Part shown: positions 5,703 to 6,055 of the stretch, in pieces
Numbering within the stretch: the first letter of the stretch is position 1
Layout of the letters: each line of letters starts with the position of its first letter
Source: an uncultured Collinsella sp.
Lineage (GTDB): Bacteria; Actinomycetota; Coriobacteriia; Coriobacteriales; Coriobacteriaceae
Direction: 5' to 3'
Assembly (NCBI GenBank): GCA_902494295.1
Contig: CABUSL010000118.1
Coordinates: forward strand, 1 to 6,055
DNA: 6,055 nucleotides
Made by a program: the position numbers and the translations under genes
Notes under the pieces: generated by a model
Told to the model about the DNA's origin: nothing
What the model saw: the letters and a program-made list of their open reading frames with translations, nothing else
Databases searched by the model: none

Positions 5703-6055
5703 ATGGAGTCATCCGCCTACCCGATGCTCTTTAGCCCGATCAAGGTCGGTACGACCGAGGTCAAGAACCGCGTCTTTATGCCGCCGGTGTCCACCAACCT
5801 GGCCGATCATGGCTATGTGACCGACGACTTGGTCGATCATTACCGTGCCCGCGCCAAGGGCGGCGTGGGCCTCATCATCACCGAGGTCGTGACGGTCGAG
5901 CCTACCTATACCTATCTGCCGGGTGACATGTGCTGCTACGACGACACGTTTATCCCTGGCTGGGAAAAGCTCGCCGCCGCCGTGCATGAGTATGGCTGCA
6001 AGATCATGCCGCAGCTCTTCCACCCCGCCTACATGGCCTTTAACATTCCGGGCAC
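5703..6055 (+). CDS. Old Yellow Enzyme-family NADH:flavin oxidoreductase, N-terminal part (cut by window edge)
   Basis: The 117 visible codons form the start of an FMN-binding TIM barrel of the OYE / 2,4-dienoyl-CoA reductase-like family. MLFSPIKVGTTEVKNRVFMPPVSTN (residues 8-32) is the typical first strand and FMN-contact region, followed by VDHYRARAKGGVGLIITE (44-61), the characteristic second barrel segment, and QLFHPA (104-109), where the family has Q-L-x-H, the His usually contacting the substrate. The ATG at 5703 is preceded by AAAGGAAG (5690-5697) at 5-nt spacing. Members reduce enones, dienoyl-CoAs or bile-acid and steroid intermediates, often with extra FeS and FAD domains at the C-terminus; whether those are present cannot be seen. 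No link to potassium transport is apparent, and it is probably an independent transcription unit. Family is secure; substrate is unknown. Confidence 0.88.
   Translation, partial: MESSAYPMLFSPIKVGTTEVKNRVFMPPVSTNLADHGYVTDDLVDHYRARAKGGVGLIITEVVTVEPTYTYLPGDMCCYDDTFIPGWEKLAAAVHEYGCKIMPQLFHPAYMAFNIPG

Overview
The window carries a high-affinity potassium uptake locus. It holds the complete kdpFABC operon on the + strand and, diverging from it on the - strand, the 5' part of the sensor kinase gene kdpD, which is cut by the left edge. After an intergenic segment rich in inverted repeats, the 5' part of an Old Yellow Enzyme-type flavin oxidoreductase gene runs off the right edge. DNA is GC-rich, with G/C-dominated third codon positions in kdpA, kdpB and kdpC. 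Shine-Dalgarno sites are strong, and the kdpD/kdpFABC genes are divergent, as known in some Actinobacteria. I suspect a gut actinobacterium of the Coriobacteriia (Collinsella-like), but this is an impression from sequence style, not a proof.

Layout: kdpD (partial, 1-622, -); divergent control region (623-866); kdpF (867-953), kdpA (957-2780), kdpB (2797-4851) and kdpC (4864-5454), all + and separated by only 3-16 nt; intergenic region with a 7-bp hairpin and a 19-bp-arm palindrome followed by six T (5455-5702); OYE-family gene (5703 to beyond 6055, +).

How it works together: KdpA is the channel-like K+-selective subunit, KdpB the P-type ATPase that drives transport, KdpC the single-span periplasm-facing subunit, and KdpF a 28-residue membrane peptide that stabilises the complex. 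KdpD senses K+ limitation or turgor and should phosphorylate a KdpE regulator, which is not in the window. All key KdpB catalytic residues are present, so the pump looks functional.

The most notable new observations are: a tandem 11-bp direct repeat (734-755) between the divergent promoters, a good candidate KdpE operator; overlapping hairpins in the kdpF leader; a roughly 37-residue insertion in an external loop of KdpA whose VDGKVV motif is shared, down to an 18-nt identical DNA string, with KdpC; and the palindrome after kdpC. I found no clearly undescribed system; the window is a Kdp locus with lineage-specific embellishments.
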